Positions 27,951-36,394 of a stretch of DNA of 64,000 nucleotides are shown here, piece by piece (the stretch's first letter is position 1; the number at the start of each line of letters is the position of its first letter). The DNA is from Citrobacter sp. GTDB taxonomy: Bacteria > Pseudomonadota > Gammaproteobacteria > Enterobacterales > Enterobacteriaceae. The notes under the pieces are model-generated. The model ran no database searches. It was not told the origin of the DNA and saw only the letters and a list, made by a program, of their open reading frames with translations. The translations under genes were made by a program, and so were the position numbers. The stretch is taken from positions 1 to 64,000 of the forward strand of contig DXKH01000137.1 of NCBI GenBank assembly GCA_019415335.1. The letters are read 5' to 3'.

Positions 27951-29729
27951 TTACGCGTTCGCCAGCTCGTACTTTTTGATCTTGCGATAAAGCGTGGCAA
28001 TCCCGATGCCTAACTCATCCGCCACCTGTTTTTTATTCGAGTGGCGGGATAGTGCTTCGCGGATCATCTGCTTTTCCATCTCTTCCAGCGCGGTTCCGCC
28101 GGTATCATCAGACAGCAACTGCGCCATGTGAGCGACCGCACCAACCGGCTCTGGCGCTTTACCGTTGTTGATCAGGTTTGGCGGTAAGAGTGTACTGTCG
28201 ATCACCTCGCCAGAAGGAACCACGTTGACCAGATACTCCATCAGATTACTTAATTCACGCAGGTTTCCTGGCCATTGATGATGTCTGAGCAGGGTCACCA
28301 CATCCGGTGCAATCCCCGGGTAGACCAACCCTAAACGACGAGTATGCAGATGCAGGAAATAGTGCACCAGTAGCTCAATATCGTCCTGTCGCTCACGTAG
28401 CGGCGGTAGTGTCAATGGGATAACGTTCAGTCGATAGAACAGATCTTCGCGGAATTTGCCTTCGGCGATGAACTGCCCGAGGTTCTGATTGGTAGCTGAA
28501 ATAATGCGGATATCGACCTGAACCGGACTGCTCGCGCCCAGCGGTAACACCTCTCTCGCCTCAATCGCCCTGAGCAGTTTAGCCTGTAGCATCAATGGCA
28601 TATCGCCAATTTCATCGAGAAATAGCGTTCCACTGTTCGCCGCCTGAATCAGCCCCGTTTTCCCATTGGCGGAAGCGCCGGTAAATGCGCCTTTGACATA
28701 GCCAAACAGCTCACTTTCCAGCAACTGTTCCGGTATCGCCGCGCAGTTGATGGCGATAAACGGTTTATTGCGTCGTTCACTCAGTTTGTGAATGGCGCGC
28801 GCAACCACTTCTTTCCCGGTGCCGCTTTCCCCCACAATCATGACGCTGGACGGACTGGGGGCAATGCGGCCGATCAGCCGCTTAAGCTGGCGCATGACCC
28901 GACATTCACCGACCAGTTGCTCAATATGCGGTTCATCGGTGGCAATCGACACAGAGGAACTGGTATGAGACTGATGGAAAGCCATCAGAAATAACTGCCG
29001 CCCCTGTACGTGATGCAACTGACCAATAATCAGTTCACTTTTATCATCCCAGGAGACGATATGTTGCATATGCCCATGAGTGAAATTACTTTCAAACGTT
29101 AATGGCCGAAACCTGACAGACTTTCCCACCATATTATTCTGCGCCGCGCCGAGAATTTTTAACGCGGTTTGATTCGCGAACTGTACGCGGTTATCTTCAT
29201 CAATGACTAACACACCCTGATCCATATTCTCGATCATTGTCGAAAATATTTTACTGATGTTGTCACTCCCACTCTGGTCTTCGAGAAGTTTTGAAACAAA
29301 AATAGTGGATATATGGCGAACATAATCTGAAAACTCGCGCAGGTTGTCATTGATATGTTCCTGCTGTTCATGCGTTACGGCAATCAAACTGATCACTCCT
29401 ACACAGCGGTCCTGCAGAATGACCGGTGTTCCCAGAAACGCTTTCTCACGACAGTTCTCTTTGCTATCGCAGCCTTCGCACAGCGGGTCAAAGCGGGAAT
29501 GCGTTACCACCTTTTCTTTTTTACTTTCCAGTACATAGCGCAACAGTCTGGAGTTGCCGCTCAACGGGCGTCCGAGATATTTCCCGTAAGCGCCGGTTCC
29601 CGCGACGCGGCAGAGGTTATCATCGACGATCTCAACTTCGAGTTGCAAAACGCTGGCAAGCATTCTGGCGAAACGCTGAATTGTAGGTTGAATCTGCATC
29701 AAAACGGACTGCGTTGTTGCAAGCACCAT
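27951..29729 (-). CDS. ygeV: Sigma54-dependent activator YgeV
   Basis: The 592-residue enhancer-binding protein has an N-terminal GAF-like sensory region with a cysteine-rich segment (CEGCDSKENC, about 85-94) and a PAS-like region (about 160-270). The AAA+ domain has Walker A GESGTGKE, the sigma54-contact GAFTGAS, and Walker B GTLFLDEIGD. A Fis-type HTH ends it (KKQVADELGIGIATLYRKIKKY). The cysteine cluster could sense redox state or a metal. The start at 29729 follows GGAAGG. It is divergent from ygeW. Three sigma54 promoters flank it within the locus, so it is the likely master activator. Confidence 0.94.
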   Translation of the reverse strand: MVLATTQSVLMQIQPTIQRFARMLASVLQLEVEIVDDNLCRVAGTGAYGKYLGRPLSGNSRLLRYVLESKKEKVVTHSRFDPLCEGCDSKENCREKAFLGTPVILQDRCVGVISLIAVTHEQQEHINDNLREFSDYVRHISTIFVSKLLEDQSGSDNISKIFSTMIENMDQGVLVIDEDNRVQFANQTALKILGAAQNNMVGKSVRFRPLTFESNFTHGHMQHIVSWDDKSELIIGQLHHVQGRQLFLMAFHQSHTSSSVSIATDEPHIEQLVGECRVMRQLKRLIGRIAPSPSSVMIVGESGTGKEVVARAIHKLSERRNKPFIAINCAAIPEQLLESELFGYVKGAFTGASANGKTGLIQAANSGTLFLDEIGDMPLMLQAKLLRAIEAREVLPLGASSPVQVDIRIISATNQNLGQFIAEGKFREDLFYRLNVIPLTLPPLRERQDDIELLVHYFLHLHTRRLGLVYPGIAPDVVTLLRHHQWPGNLRELSNLMEYLVNVVPSGEVIDSTLLPPNLINNGKAPEPVGAVAHMAQLLSDDTGGTALEEMEKQMIREALSRHSNKKQVADELGIGIATLYRKIKKYELANA

Positions 29730-29908
29730 AGTCTTACCTTCCGGAATCACTTAAATGATTGATCATTGAAGACATTAATGGTTCGTAGAATATAAGGATA
29801 CTAACTCAGACAAAATTTGCTTTGATAAAAACACAGGCTCTTTATCATTTTATAATGAAAATATGCAAGAGAAATCACATTTCTATATCAATATGAGAAT
29901 CAGCGTAG

Positions 29909-29925
29909 TGAGTTTATCAAACTGA
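29909..29925. promoter_or_regulatory. Inverted repeat, candidate YgeV site
   Basis: TGAGTTTATCAAACTGA differs from the xdhA-upstream element at 24012-24028 at only three positions and keeps the TGAGTT-N5-AACT layout. It lies between ygeV and ygeW, about 180 bp upstream of the sigma54 promoter, within enhancer range. Confidence 0.55.
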
Positions 29926-30040
29926 CGGTATTAACTCCTCTTCCGGGTATTATTCTTTCAGTAAGCGCATTGACTGATTGCGCTATTTATTAAGCCAAAC
30001 GTTTTCGTATATTCATGACGAATTACAGATAGCCTTATTC

Positions 30041-30056
30041 TGTGATCAGTACCACA
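30041..30056. promoter_or_regulatory. CRP-like palindrome upstream of ygeW
   Basis: TGTGATCAGTACCACA matches the CRP consensus TGTGA-N6-TCACA apart from one base, with arms extended to TCTGTG/CACAGA. It is centred about 53 bp upstream of the -24 GG. A better match lies upstream of ygfK at 39618-39633. Confidence 0.55.
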
Positions 30057-30098
30057 GATTGCTTGATGAATTTCCATTTATCCGCCGCCAGATTCATT

Positions 30099-30115
30099 TT
30101 GGCACGCTTATTGTT
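30099..30115 (+). promoter_or_regulatory. Sigma54 promoter of the ygeW operon
   Basis: TTGGCACGCTTATTGTT has GG at 30101-30102 and GT at 30113-30114. The -24 box is perfect and the -12 has T for C. The predicted start is near 30126, 71 bases before ygeW. Confidence 0.8.
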
Positions 30116-30196
30116 AGTCCCTGGTATATCGGTGATGCCGCTTGTCATTACCGCGAATAAGCCACCTTGCCGTCATTCCACTACCAGGACCTTACA

Positions 30197-31384
30197 ATGA
30201 AAACTGTTAATGAGCTGATAAAGGATATCAATTCGCTGACCTCACACCTTCACGAGAAGGATTTTTTGCTAACGTGGGAACAGACACCGGATGAACTGAA
30301 ACAAGTCCTGGATGTCGCTGCCGCACTGAAGATGCTGCGTAGTGAAAACATCGCGACTAAAGTCTTCAACAGTGGGTTAGGGATTTCTGTTTTCCGCGAT
30401 AACTCTACCCGTACCCGCTTCTCTTATGCTTCCGCCCTTAACCTGCTCGGTCTGGCTCAACAGGATCTGGACGAAGGGAAATCACAAATCGCGCACGGCG
30501 AAACCGTTCGCGAAACGGCCAATATGATCTCCTTCTGCGCCGACGCCATTGGTATTCGCGACGACATGTATCTTGGTGCGGGCAACGCCTATATGCGTGA
30601 AGTCGGCGCCGCGCTGGATGACGGTTACAAGCAGGGCGTACTGCCGCAGCGCCCGGCGTTAGTTAACCTGCAATGCGATATCGACCACCCGACGCAGGCG
30701 ATGGCGGATCTGGCCTGGCTGCGTGAACACTTCGGTTCTCTGGAAAACCTCAAAGGCAAAAAAATCGCCATGACCTGGGCCTACTCACCCAGCTATGGCA
30801 AACCTCTCTCCGTGCCGCAGGGCATTATCGGTCTGATGACCCGCTTCGGTATGGACGTCACCCTGGCGCATCCGGAAGGTTATGACCTGATTCCGGACGT
30901 GATTGAAGTAGCGAAAAACAACGCGAACGCGTCCGGCGGTAGCTTCCGTCAGGTCACCAGCATGGAAGAAGCCTTCAAAGATGCCGACATCGTCTATCCG
31001 AAGTCATGGGCACCTTACAAAGTGATGGAAGAACGTACCGAACTTCTGCGCGCCAATGACCACGCAGCCCTGAAAGAGCTGGAAAGACAGTGCCTTGAGC
31101 AGAACGCGAAGCATAAAAACTGGCACTGCACTAAAGAAATGATGCAACTCACCCGCGACGGTGAAGCGCTGTATATGCACTGCCTGCCTGCGGATATCAG
31201 CGGTGTCTCCTGCAAAGAAGGGGAAGTCACCGACGCCGTATTCGAAAAATACCGCATCGCGACCTACAAAGAAGCCAGTTGGAAGCCCTACATCATCGCC
31301 GCGATGATCCTCTCCCGCAAATATCCGAAGCCTGGCGTACTGCTGGAGCAGTTGTTGAAAGAAGCGCAACCGCGCGTGAAATAA
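30197..31384 (+). CDS. ygeW: Carbamoyltransferase-like protein YgeW
   Basis: The 395-residue protein belongs to the aspartate/ornithine carbamoyltransferase family. The carbamoyl-phosphate motif is altered to FRDNSTRTRFS, and the HPTQ and HCLPADI blocks are present. The physiological substrate is not settled. In the purine/urate cluster it is thought to form carbamoyl phosphate from a ureido intermediate, which carbamate kinase YqeA then uses to make ATP. I start at 30197 (MKTVNELIKD), after CAGGACC, and reject an extension of 10 codons. It heads the operon ygeW-ygeX-ygeY-hyuA-yqeA. Confidence 0.95.
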   Translation: MKTVNELIKDINSLTSHLHEKDFLLTWEQTPDELKQVLDVAAALKMLRSENIATKVFNSGLGISVFRDNSTRTRFSYASALNLLGLAQQDLDEGKSQIAHGETVRETANMISFCADAIGIRDDMYLGAGNAYMREVGAALDDGYKQGVLPQRPALVNLQCDIDHPTQAMADLAWLREHFGSLENLKGKKIAMTWAYSPSYGKPLSVPQGIIGLMTRFGMDVTLAHPEGYDLIPDVIEVAKNNANASGGSFRQVTSMEEAFKDADIVYPKSWAPYKVMEERTELLRANDHAALKELERQCLEQNAKHKNWHCTKEMMQLTRDGEALYMHCLPADISGVSCKEGEVTDAVFEKYRIATYKEASWKPYIIAAMILSRKYPKPGVLLEQLLKEAQPRVK

Positions 31385-31390
31385 CCCCCT

Positions 31391-31412
31391 GAGCCGACCT
31401 GCCGGTCGGCTC
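31391..31412 (+). other. Intergenic hairpin ygeW/ygeX
   Basis: A perfect 9-bp stem GAGCCGACC / GGTCGGCTC with a TGCC loop lies between the ygeW stop and the ygeX ribosome-binding site. No long T-run follows, so it is more likely an mRNA processing or stability element, or a partial terminator. Confidence 0.75.
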
Positions 31413-31440
31413 TCCTTTCCGGAGGCCAAAAGGATAGGAT

Positions 31441-32637
31441 ATGTCCGTTTTCTCATTGAAGATCGATATTGCCGATAACCGCTTTTACAACGGTGAAACG
31501 TCGCCCCTTTTTTCACAAAAACAGGCCAAAGCCGCTCGCCAGTTTCATCAAAAAATCACCGGCTACCACCCAACGCCGCTCTGTGCGCTGGATGACCTTG
31601 CCTGCCTGTTCGGCGTGAAGAAAATTCTCGTCAAAGATGAATCAAAACGCTTTGGACTGAACGCGTTCAAGATGCTCGGCGGAGCCTGGGCCATCGCCTG
31701 CCTGCTGTGTGAGAAATATCATCTGGATATTGAGACGCTTTCTTTCGAACAGCTCAAAAACGCCATCGGCGAAAAAATGACGTTTGCCACCACCACCGAC
31801 GGTAACCACGGTCGCGGTATTGCCTGGGCGGCACAACAGCTCGGACAACATGCGGTGATTTACATGCCGAAAGGCTCAGCGCAAGAGCGCGTGGACGCCA
31901 TTCTCAACCTCGGCGCGGAGTGCATCGTCACCGACATGAACTATGACGATACCGTTCGTCTGACCATGCAGCACGCCCAACAAAACGGCTGGGAAGTGGT
32001 GCAGGATACCGCCTGGGAAGGTTACACCAAAATCCCCACCTGGATTATGCAGGGCTACGCCACGCTGGCCGATGAGGCCGTTGAGCAAATGCGCGCCCTG
32101 GACGTCACGCCGACCCACGTGCTGTTACAGGCTGGTGTTGGCGCCATGGCGGGCGGCGTGCTGGGCTATCTGGTCGACATCTATGGCCCGCAAAACCTGC
32201 ACAGCATCATCGTCGAACCGGACAAAGCGGACTGCATTTATCGTTCCGGCGTGAAAGGCGACATCGTCAACGTCGGCGGGGATATGGCGACCATCATGGC
32301 CGGTCTGGCCTGTGGTGAACCTAACCCGCTCGGTTGGGAAATTCTGCGCAACTGCGCCACCCAATTTATCTCCTGCCAGGACAGCGTCGCCGCGCTGGGC
32401 ATGCGCGTGCTGGGCAACCCTTTTGGCAACGACCCACGCGTGATCTCCGGAGAGTCCGGCGCCGTAGGGTTGGGCGTTCTGGCAGCCGTCCATCATCACC
32501 CGCAGCGTCAGGCCTTAATGGACAAACTGGCGTTAGATAAAGATGCCGTTGTGCTGGTCATCAGTACCGAAGGCGATACCGATGTGAAGCACTACCGTGA
32601 AGTGGTCTGGGAAGGCAAACATCCGGTCGCACTGTAA
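31441..32637 (+). CDS. ygeX: 2,3-diaminopropionate ammonia-lyase YgeX
   Basis: This 398-residue PLP enzyme of fold type II splits 2,3-diaminopropionate into pyruvate and two ammonia. The PLP lysine is Lys77 in [10 protein letters not shown]. The phosphate-binding glycine-rich loop is [13 protein letters not shown], and the substrate-contact region is [10 protein letters not shown]. In the proposed anaerobic urate pathway it is the final step, feeding pyruvate to central metabolism. The start follows AAAGGATAGGAT. Second gene of the operon. Confidence 0.97.
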   Translation: MSVFSLKIDIADNRFYNGETSPLFSQKQAKAARQFHQKITGYHPTPLCALDDLACLFGVKKILVKDESKRFGLNAFKMLGGAWAIACLLCEKYHLDIETLSFEQLKNAIGEKMTFATTTDGNHGRGIAWAAQQLGQHAVIYMPKGSAQERVDAILNLGAECIVTDMNYDDTVRLTMQHAQQNGWEVVQDTAWEGYTKIPTWIMQGYATLADEAVEQMRALDVTPTHVLLQAGVGAMAGGVLGYLVDIYGPQNLHSIIVEPDKADCIYRSGVKGDIVNVGGDMATIMAGLACGEPNPLGWEILRNCATQFISCQDSVAALGMRVLGNPFGNDPRVISGESGAVGLGVLAAVHHHPQRQALMDKLALDKDAVVLVISTEGDTDVKHYREVVWEGKHPVAL

Positions 32638-32655
32638 TCCCCCCCTATTGGAAAA

Positions 32656-32679
32656 CGCTCCCCAGGAAATTCGGGAGCG
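32656..32679 (+). other. Intergenic hairpin ygeX/ygeY
   Basis: A 7-bp perfect stem CGCTCCC / GGGAGCG with a 10-base loop, placed between the ygeX stop and the ygeY ribosome-binding site, without a T-run. Confidence 0.7.
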
Positions 32680-32696
32680 AACACTGGAGAAAAGTC

Positions 32697-33908
32697 ATGG
32701 CTAAGCACATTCCTTTTAAACTGATTCTTGAAAAAGCAAACGACTACAAAGAAGACATGACGCGTTTCTTGCGCGACATGGTCGCCATTCCCAGCGAGAG
32801 CTGCGATGAAAAACGTGTTATCCATCGCATCAAACAAGAAATGGAGAAAGTGGGTTTCGATAAAGTCGAGATCGACCCGATGGGCAACATTCTGGGATAC
32901 ATCGGCCATGGTCCGCGCCTGGTCGCAATGGACGCGCATATCGACACGGTCGGTATCGGTAACATCAAAAACTGGAATTTCGATCCCTATGAAGGGATGG
33001 AGACCGACGAACTGATCGGCGGACGCGGCACGTCTGACCAGGAAGGCGGCATGGCGTCCATGGTTTACGCCGGGAAGATCATTAAAGATCTCGGTCTGGA
33101 AGATGAGTACACGCTGCTGGTCACCGGTACGGTACAGGAAGAGGACTGCGATGGTCTGTGCTGGCAGTACATCATCGAGCAATCCGGTATCCGTCCGGAA
33201 TTTGTTGTCAGCACCGAGCCGACCGATTGCCAGGTTTATCGTGGACAGCGCGGACGCATGGAAATACGCATTGATGTGCAGGGGGTTAGCTGCCACGGTT
33301 CCGCCCCGGAACGCGGTGATAACGCGATCTTCAAAATGGGTCCAATCCTCAACGAGTTACAGGAATTGTCACAGAATCTGGCTTATGACGAATTCCTCGG
33401 TAAAGGAACCTTAACCGTTTCCGAAATCTTCTTCACGTCACCCAGCCGCTGTGCCGTGGCAGACAGTTGCGCCGTCTCCATCGACCGTCGTCTGACCTGG
33501 GGTGAAACCTGGGAAGGTGCGCTGGAAGAGCTCCGCGCCCTGCCGGCGGTAAAAGCAGCCAATGCGGTGGTCTCAATGTACAACTATGACCGCCCTTCCT
33601 GGACCGGACTGGTTTACCCCACCGAATGCTACTTCCCAACCTGGAAGGTGGAAGAAGATCACTTTACCGTCAAAGCGCTGGTCAATGCCTATGAAGGTCT
33701 GTTCGGCAAAGCGCCGGTGGTCGACAAGTGGACCTTCTCCACCAACGGCGTATCGATTATGGGACGTCACGGTATTCCGGTGATCGGTTTTGGTCCGGGT
33801 AAAGAACCCGAAGCCCACGCACCAAACGAAAAAACCTGGAAATCACATCTGGTGACCTGCGCCGCGATGTACGCTGCCATCCCGCTGTCCTGGCTGGCAA
33901 CGAAATAA
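32697..33908 (+). CDS. ygeY: M20-family zinc amidohydrolase YgeY
   Basis: The 403-residue member of the ArgE/DapE/carboxypeptidase family has the first metal ligand in MDAHIDTVG and the bridging Asp and catalytic Glu in [10 protein letters not shown] and TGTVQEEDC. Further ligands lie in STEPTD and near the C-terminus (APNEKTWK). A dimerisation lid domain occupies about 185-300. It probably removes an acyl or carbamoyl group from a diaminopropionate precursor, feeding YgeX. That role is inferred from the cluster. The start follows GGAGAAAAGTC. Confidence 0.95.
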   Translation: MAKHIPFKLILEKANDYKEDMTRFLRDMVAIPSESCDEKRVIHRIKQEMEKVGFDKVEIDPMGNILGYIGHGPRLVAMDAHIDTVGIGNIKNWNFDPYEGMETDELIGGRGTSDQEGGMASMVYAGKIIKDLGLEDEYTLLVTGTVQEEDCDGLCWQYIIEQSGIRPEFVVSTEPTDCQVYRGQRGRMEIRIDVQGVSCHGSAPERGDNAIFKMGPILNELQELSQNLAYDEFLGKGTLTVSEIFFTSPSRCAVADSCAVSIDRRLTWGETWEGALEELRALPAVKAANAVVSMYNYDRPSWTGLVYPTECYFPTWKVEEDHFTVKALVNAYEGLFGKAPVVDKWTFSTNGVSIMGRHGIPVIGFGPGKEPEAHAPNEKTWKSHLVTCAAMYAAIPLSWLATK

Positions 33909-33922
33909 CGATCCATCTGTCT

Positions 33923-33940
33923 CCCCCGGTTTACCGGGGG
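33923..33940 (+). other. Intergenic hairpin ygeY/hyuA
   Basis: A perfect 7-bp GC stem CCCCCGG / CCGGGGG with loop TTTA, followed by ATTTCT and then the hyuA ribosome-binding site. Confidence 0.75.
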
Positions 33941-33956
33941 ATTTCTGGAGTGTGCT

Positions 33957-35363
33957 ATGCGTGTATTGATTAAAAATGGCATTGTCGTTAACGCCGATGG
34001 ACAGGCAAAACAGGACCTGCTGATTGAGAGCGGTATCGTTCGTCAACTGGATGCGGAAATTACGCCGCCCCCCTCGTGTGAAGTGATTGACGCTGCGGGA
34101 TGCTACGTTTTTCCCGGCGGCGTGGATGTACATACGCATTTCAATATCGACACCGGACTCGCCCGTAGCTGTGATGATTTTTTTACCGGTACCCGCGCCG
34201 CTGCGTGTGGCGGTACAACAACCATTATCGACCATATGGGATTTGGTCCGACAGGCTGTCGCTTGCGCCATCAACTGGAGGTCTACCAGGGATACGCCGC
34301 GCATAAAGCGGCGATCGACTACAGCTTCCACGGCGTCATTCAGCACGTCAATCATGCCATTCTCGATGAGATCCCGATGATGGTGGAAGAAGGCATCAGC
34401 AGCTTCAAGCTCTATCTGACCTACCAGTACAAACTCAACGATGATGAAACTTTGCAGGTGCTGCGTCGTCTGCACAAGTCTGGCGCATTGACCACCGTCC
34501 ATCCGGAAAACGACGCCGCTATCGCCAGCAAACGGGCCGAATTCATTGCCGCTGGCTTAACGTCGCCACGCTATCACGCCCTGAGCAGACCGCTGGAATG
34601 TGAAGCCGAAGCCATCGCCCGAATGATTAACCTTGCGCAGATCGCGGGGAACGCGCCGTTGTATATCGTCCACTTATCCAACGGTCTGGGGCTGGACTAT
34701 TTGCGCCTGGCGAAGGCGAACCATCAGCCTGTGTGGATAGAGACCTGTCCACAATATCTGCTGCTGGATGAACGCCGTTATGACGGGGAAGACGGCCTGA
34801 ACTTCATTCTCAGCCCGCCGTTACGCAATGTTCGTGAACAGGACAAACTCTGGTGCGGAATCAGTGACGGCGCCATTGACGTCGTGGCGACTGACCACTG
34901 CACCTTCTCAATGGCGCAGCGCCAACAGATCTCCGGCGGCGATTTCAGCCGCTGCCCGAATGGTTTGCCCGGCGTGGAAAACCGCCTGCAACTGCTCTTT
35001 TCTGAAGGCGTAATGAGCGGGCGAATTACCCCTGAACGTTTTGTTGCGTTAACCAGTGCGATGCCTGCCAGGCTGTTCGGCCTGTGGCCGCAGAAGGGGC
35101 AACTGGTGCCAGGTTCAGATGGCGATGTGGTGATTATTGATCCCCGCCAGAGCCAGGCGATCCATCACGCCCACCTGCACGATAACGCCGATTATTCGCC
35201 CTGGGAGGGGTTCCTCTGTCAGGGGGCGATTGTCAGAACGCTGTCGCGTGGCGAAACGATCTTCTGTGAGGGCGTTTTTACAGGGAAAGCAGGCCGGGGC
35301 CGCTTCTTACGACGTAAGCCGTTTACCCCACCCGGAGCTTGTGAAACAGACAACTGTGTATGA
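33957..35363 (+). CDS. hyuA: Dihydropyrimidinase-like hydantoinase HyuA
   Basis: This 468-residue cyclic-amide hydrolase has a dinuclear zinc centre. His59 and His61 lie in HTHFN, the carboxylated lysine in SSFKLYLTYQY, and further ligands in TVHPEND, IVHLSNG and VATDHCTF. It opens hydantoin-like rings. The E. coli enzyme acts on D-phenylhydantoin in vitro, but a purine-derived cyclic ureide is the likelier natural substrate. The C-terminus is a few residues longer than the K-12 protein as recalled. It sits 13 bases before yqeA. Confidence 0.95.
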   Translation: MRVLIKNGIVVNADGQAKQDLLIESGIVRQLDAEITPPPSCEVIDAAGCYVFPGGVDVHTHFNIDTGLARSCDDFFTGTRAAACGGTTTIIDHMGFGPTGCRLRHQLEVYQGYAAHKAAIDYSFHGVIQHVNHAILDEIPMMVEEGISSFKLYLTYQYKLNDDETLQVLRRLHKSGALTTVHPENDAAIASKRAEFIAAGLTSPRYHALSRPLECEAEAIARMINLAQIAGNAPLYIVHLSNGLGLDYLRLAKANHQPVWIETCPQYLLLDERRYDGEDGLNFILSPPLRNVREQDKLWCGISDGAIDVVATDHCTFSMAQRQQISGGDFSRCPNGLPGVENRLQLLFSEGVMSGRITPERFVALTSAMPARLFGLWPQKGQLVPGSDGDVVIIDPRQSQAIHHAHLHDNADYSPWEGFLCQGAIVRTLSRGETIFCEGVFTGKAGRGRFLRRKPFTPPGACETDNCV

Positions 35364-35376
35364 TAAGTGAGGAAAA

Positions 35377-36309
35377 ATGAGGAAGAAAATTGTTCTCGCG
35401 CTGGGTGGTAACGCGCTGGGTGAGGATCTGGCCGGACAGATGCAGGCCGTCAAAATCACCGCGCAGGCCATTGTGGATCTCATTGCGCAGGGTCATGAGG
35501 TTATCGTGACTCACGGTAATGGGCCGCAGGTGGGTATGATCAACCAGGCATTCGAAGCGGCGGCAAAAACAGAGGCGCACTCGCCAATGCTACCGATGTC
35601 CGTCTGCGTGGCATTGAGCCAGGGCTATATCGGTTACGATTTGCAAAACGCGCTACGCGAAGAATTGCTCTCACGCGGGATGCACAAACCGGTTGCCACG
35701 CTGGTGACGCAGGTAGAGGTCGACGCCAACGATCCTGCGTTCCTGAACCCCACCAAACCCATCGGTTCATTCTTCACGCAGCAGGAAGCGGAACAGCTGG
35801 CGAAACAAGGCTATACGCTCAAAGAAGATGCCGGTCGCGGTTATCGTCGCGTCGTGGCTTCCCCTAAGCCAGTGGACATCATTGAGAAAGAGACCGTCAA
35901 AGCGCTGGTTGAGGCCGGACAGGTGGTCATTACCGTGGGTGGAGGCGGTATTCCGGTGATTCGCGAAGGCAACCATCTGCGGGGTGCCAGCGCGGTGATC
36001 GACAAGGACTGGGCCAGCGCCCGCCTGGCAGAGATGATCGATGCGGATATGCTCATCATCCTGACGGCGGTCGAAAAAGTGGCCATTAACTTCGGTAAAG
36101 AAAATGAGCAATGGCTGGATCGCCTGTCGTTGAGTGATGCGGAACGCTTTATCAGCGAGGGGCATTTTGCCAAAGGTTCTATGTTGCCGAAAGTTGAAGC
36201 CGCAGCGTCGTTCGCCCGCTCCCGTCCCGGTCGGGAAGCCCTGATTACGGTGCTCAGTAAAGCGAAAGAAGGGATTGAGGGAAAAACCGGAACCGTGATC
36301 TGCCAGTAG
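35377..36309 (+). CDS. yqeA: Carbamate kinase YqeA
   Basis: The 310-residue amino-acid-kinase-fold enzyme begins KKIVLALGGNALG and contains VTHGNGPQVG, VTVGGGGIPV and AVIDKDWASARLAE for phosphate and ADP binding. It converts carbamoyl phosphate plus ADP to ATP plus carbamate. With YgeW it supplies the energy-conserving step of the purine pathway, much as ArcC does in arginine fermentation. It is the last gene of the ygeW operon and is followed by a pair of REP elements. Confidence 0.95.
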   Translation: MRKKIVLALGGNALGEDLAGQMQAVKITAQAIVDLIAQGHEVIVTHGNGPQVGMINQAFEAAAKTEAHSPMLPMSVCVALSQGYIGYDLQNALREELLSRGMHKPVATLVTQVEVDANDPAFLNPTKPIGSFFTQQEAEQLAKQGYTLKEDAGRGYRRVVASPKPVDIIEKETVKALVEAGQVVITVGGGGIPVIREGNHLRGASAVIDKDWASARLAEMIDADMLIILTAVEKVAINFGKENEQWLDRLSLSDAERFISEGHFAKGSMLPKVEAAASFARSRPGREALITVLSKAKEGIEGKTGTVICQ

Positions 36310-36321
36310 TCTGATGTGTTC

Positions 36322-36387
36322 GCCGGGGGCGCTACGCTTACCCGGCCTGGCTCCTCCCTGGCCGGATAAACACAGCGCCATCTGGCC
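36322..36387. repeat. Pair of REP elements (BIME) between convergent yqeA and yqeB
   Basis: GCCGGGGGCGCTACGCTTAC and following bases (to 36346), and an inverted unit at 36360-36387 (GGCCGGATAAACACAGCGCC), fit the enterobacterial REP consensus in head-to-head arrangement. They lie between convergent stops and may act as a transcription or mRNA-stability barrier. Confidence 0.8.
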
Positions 36388-36394
36388 ATTCGCA

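Larger units (their letters stand above)
29730..30196. promoter_or_regulatory. ygeV-ygeW control region
   Basis: This 467-bp AT-rich divergent region contains an inverted repeat at 29909-29925, a CRP-like palindrome at 30041-30056 and a sigma54 promoter at 30099-30115 firing rightward. Another AT-rich repeat (TCATT-TTAT-AATGA) lies near 29846-29860. The ygeV promoter was not resolved. Confidence 0.65.

Noticed and set aside
29760..30196. 60-codon frame in the ygeV-ygeW gap
   Set aside because: It overlaps the sigma54 promoter and the CRP-like palindrome, has no ribosome-binding site and looks like chance opening.
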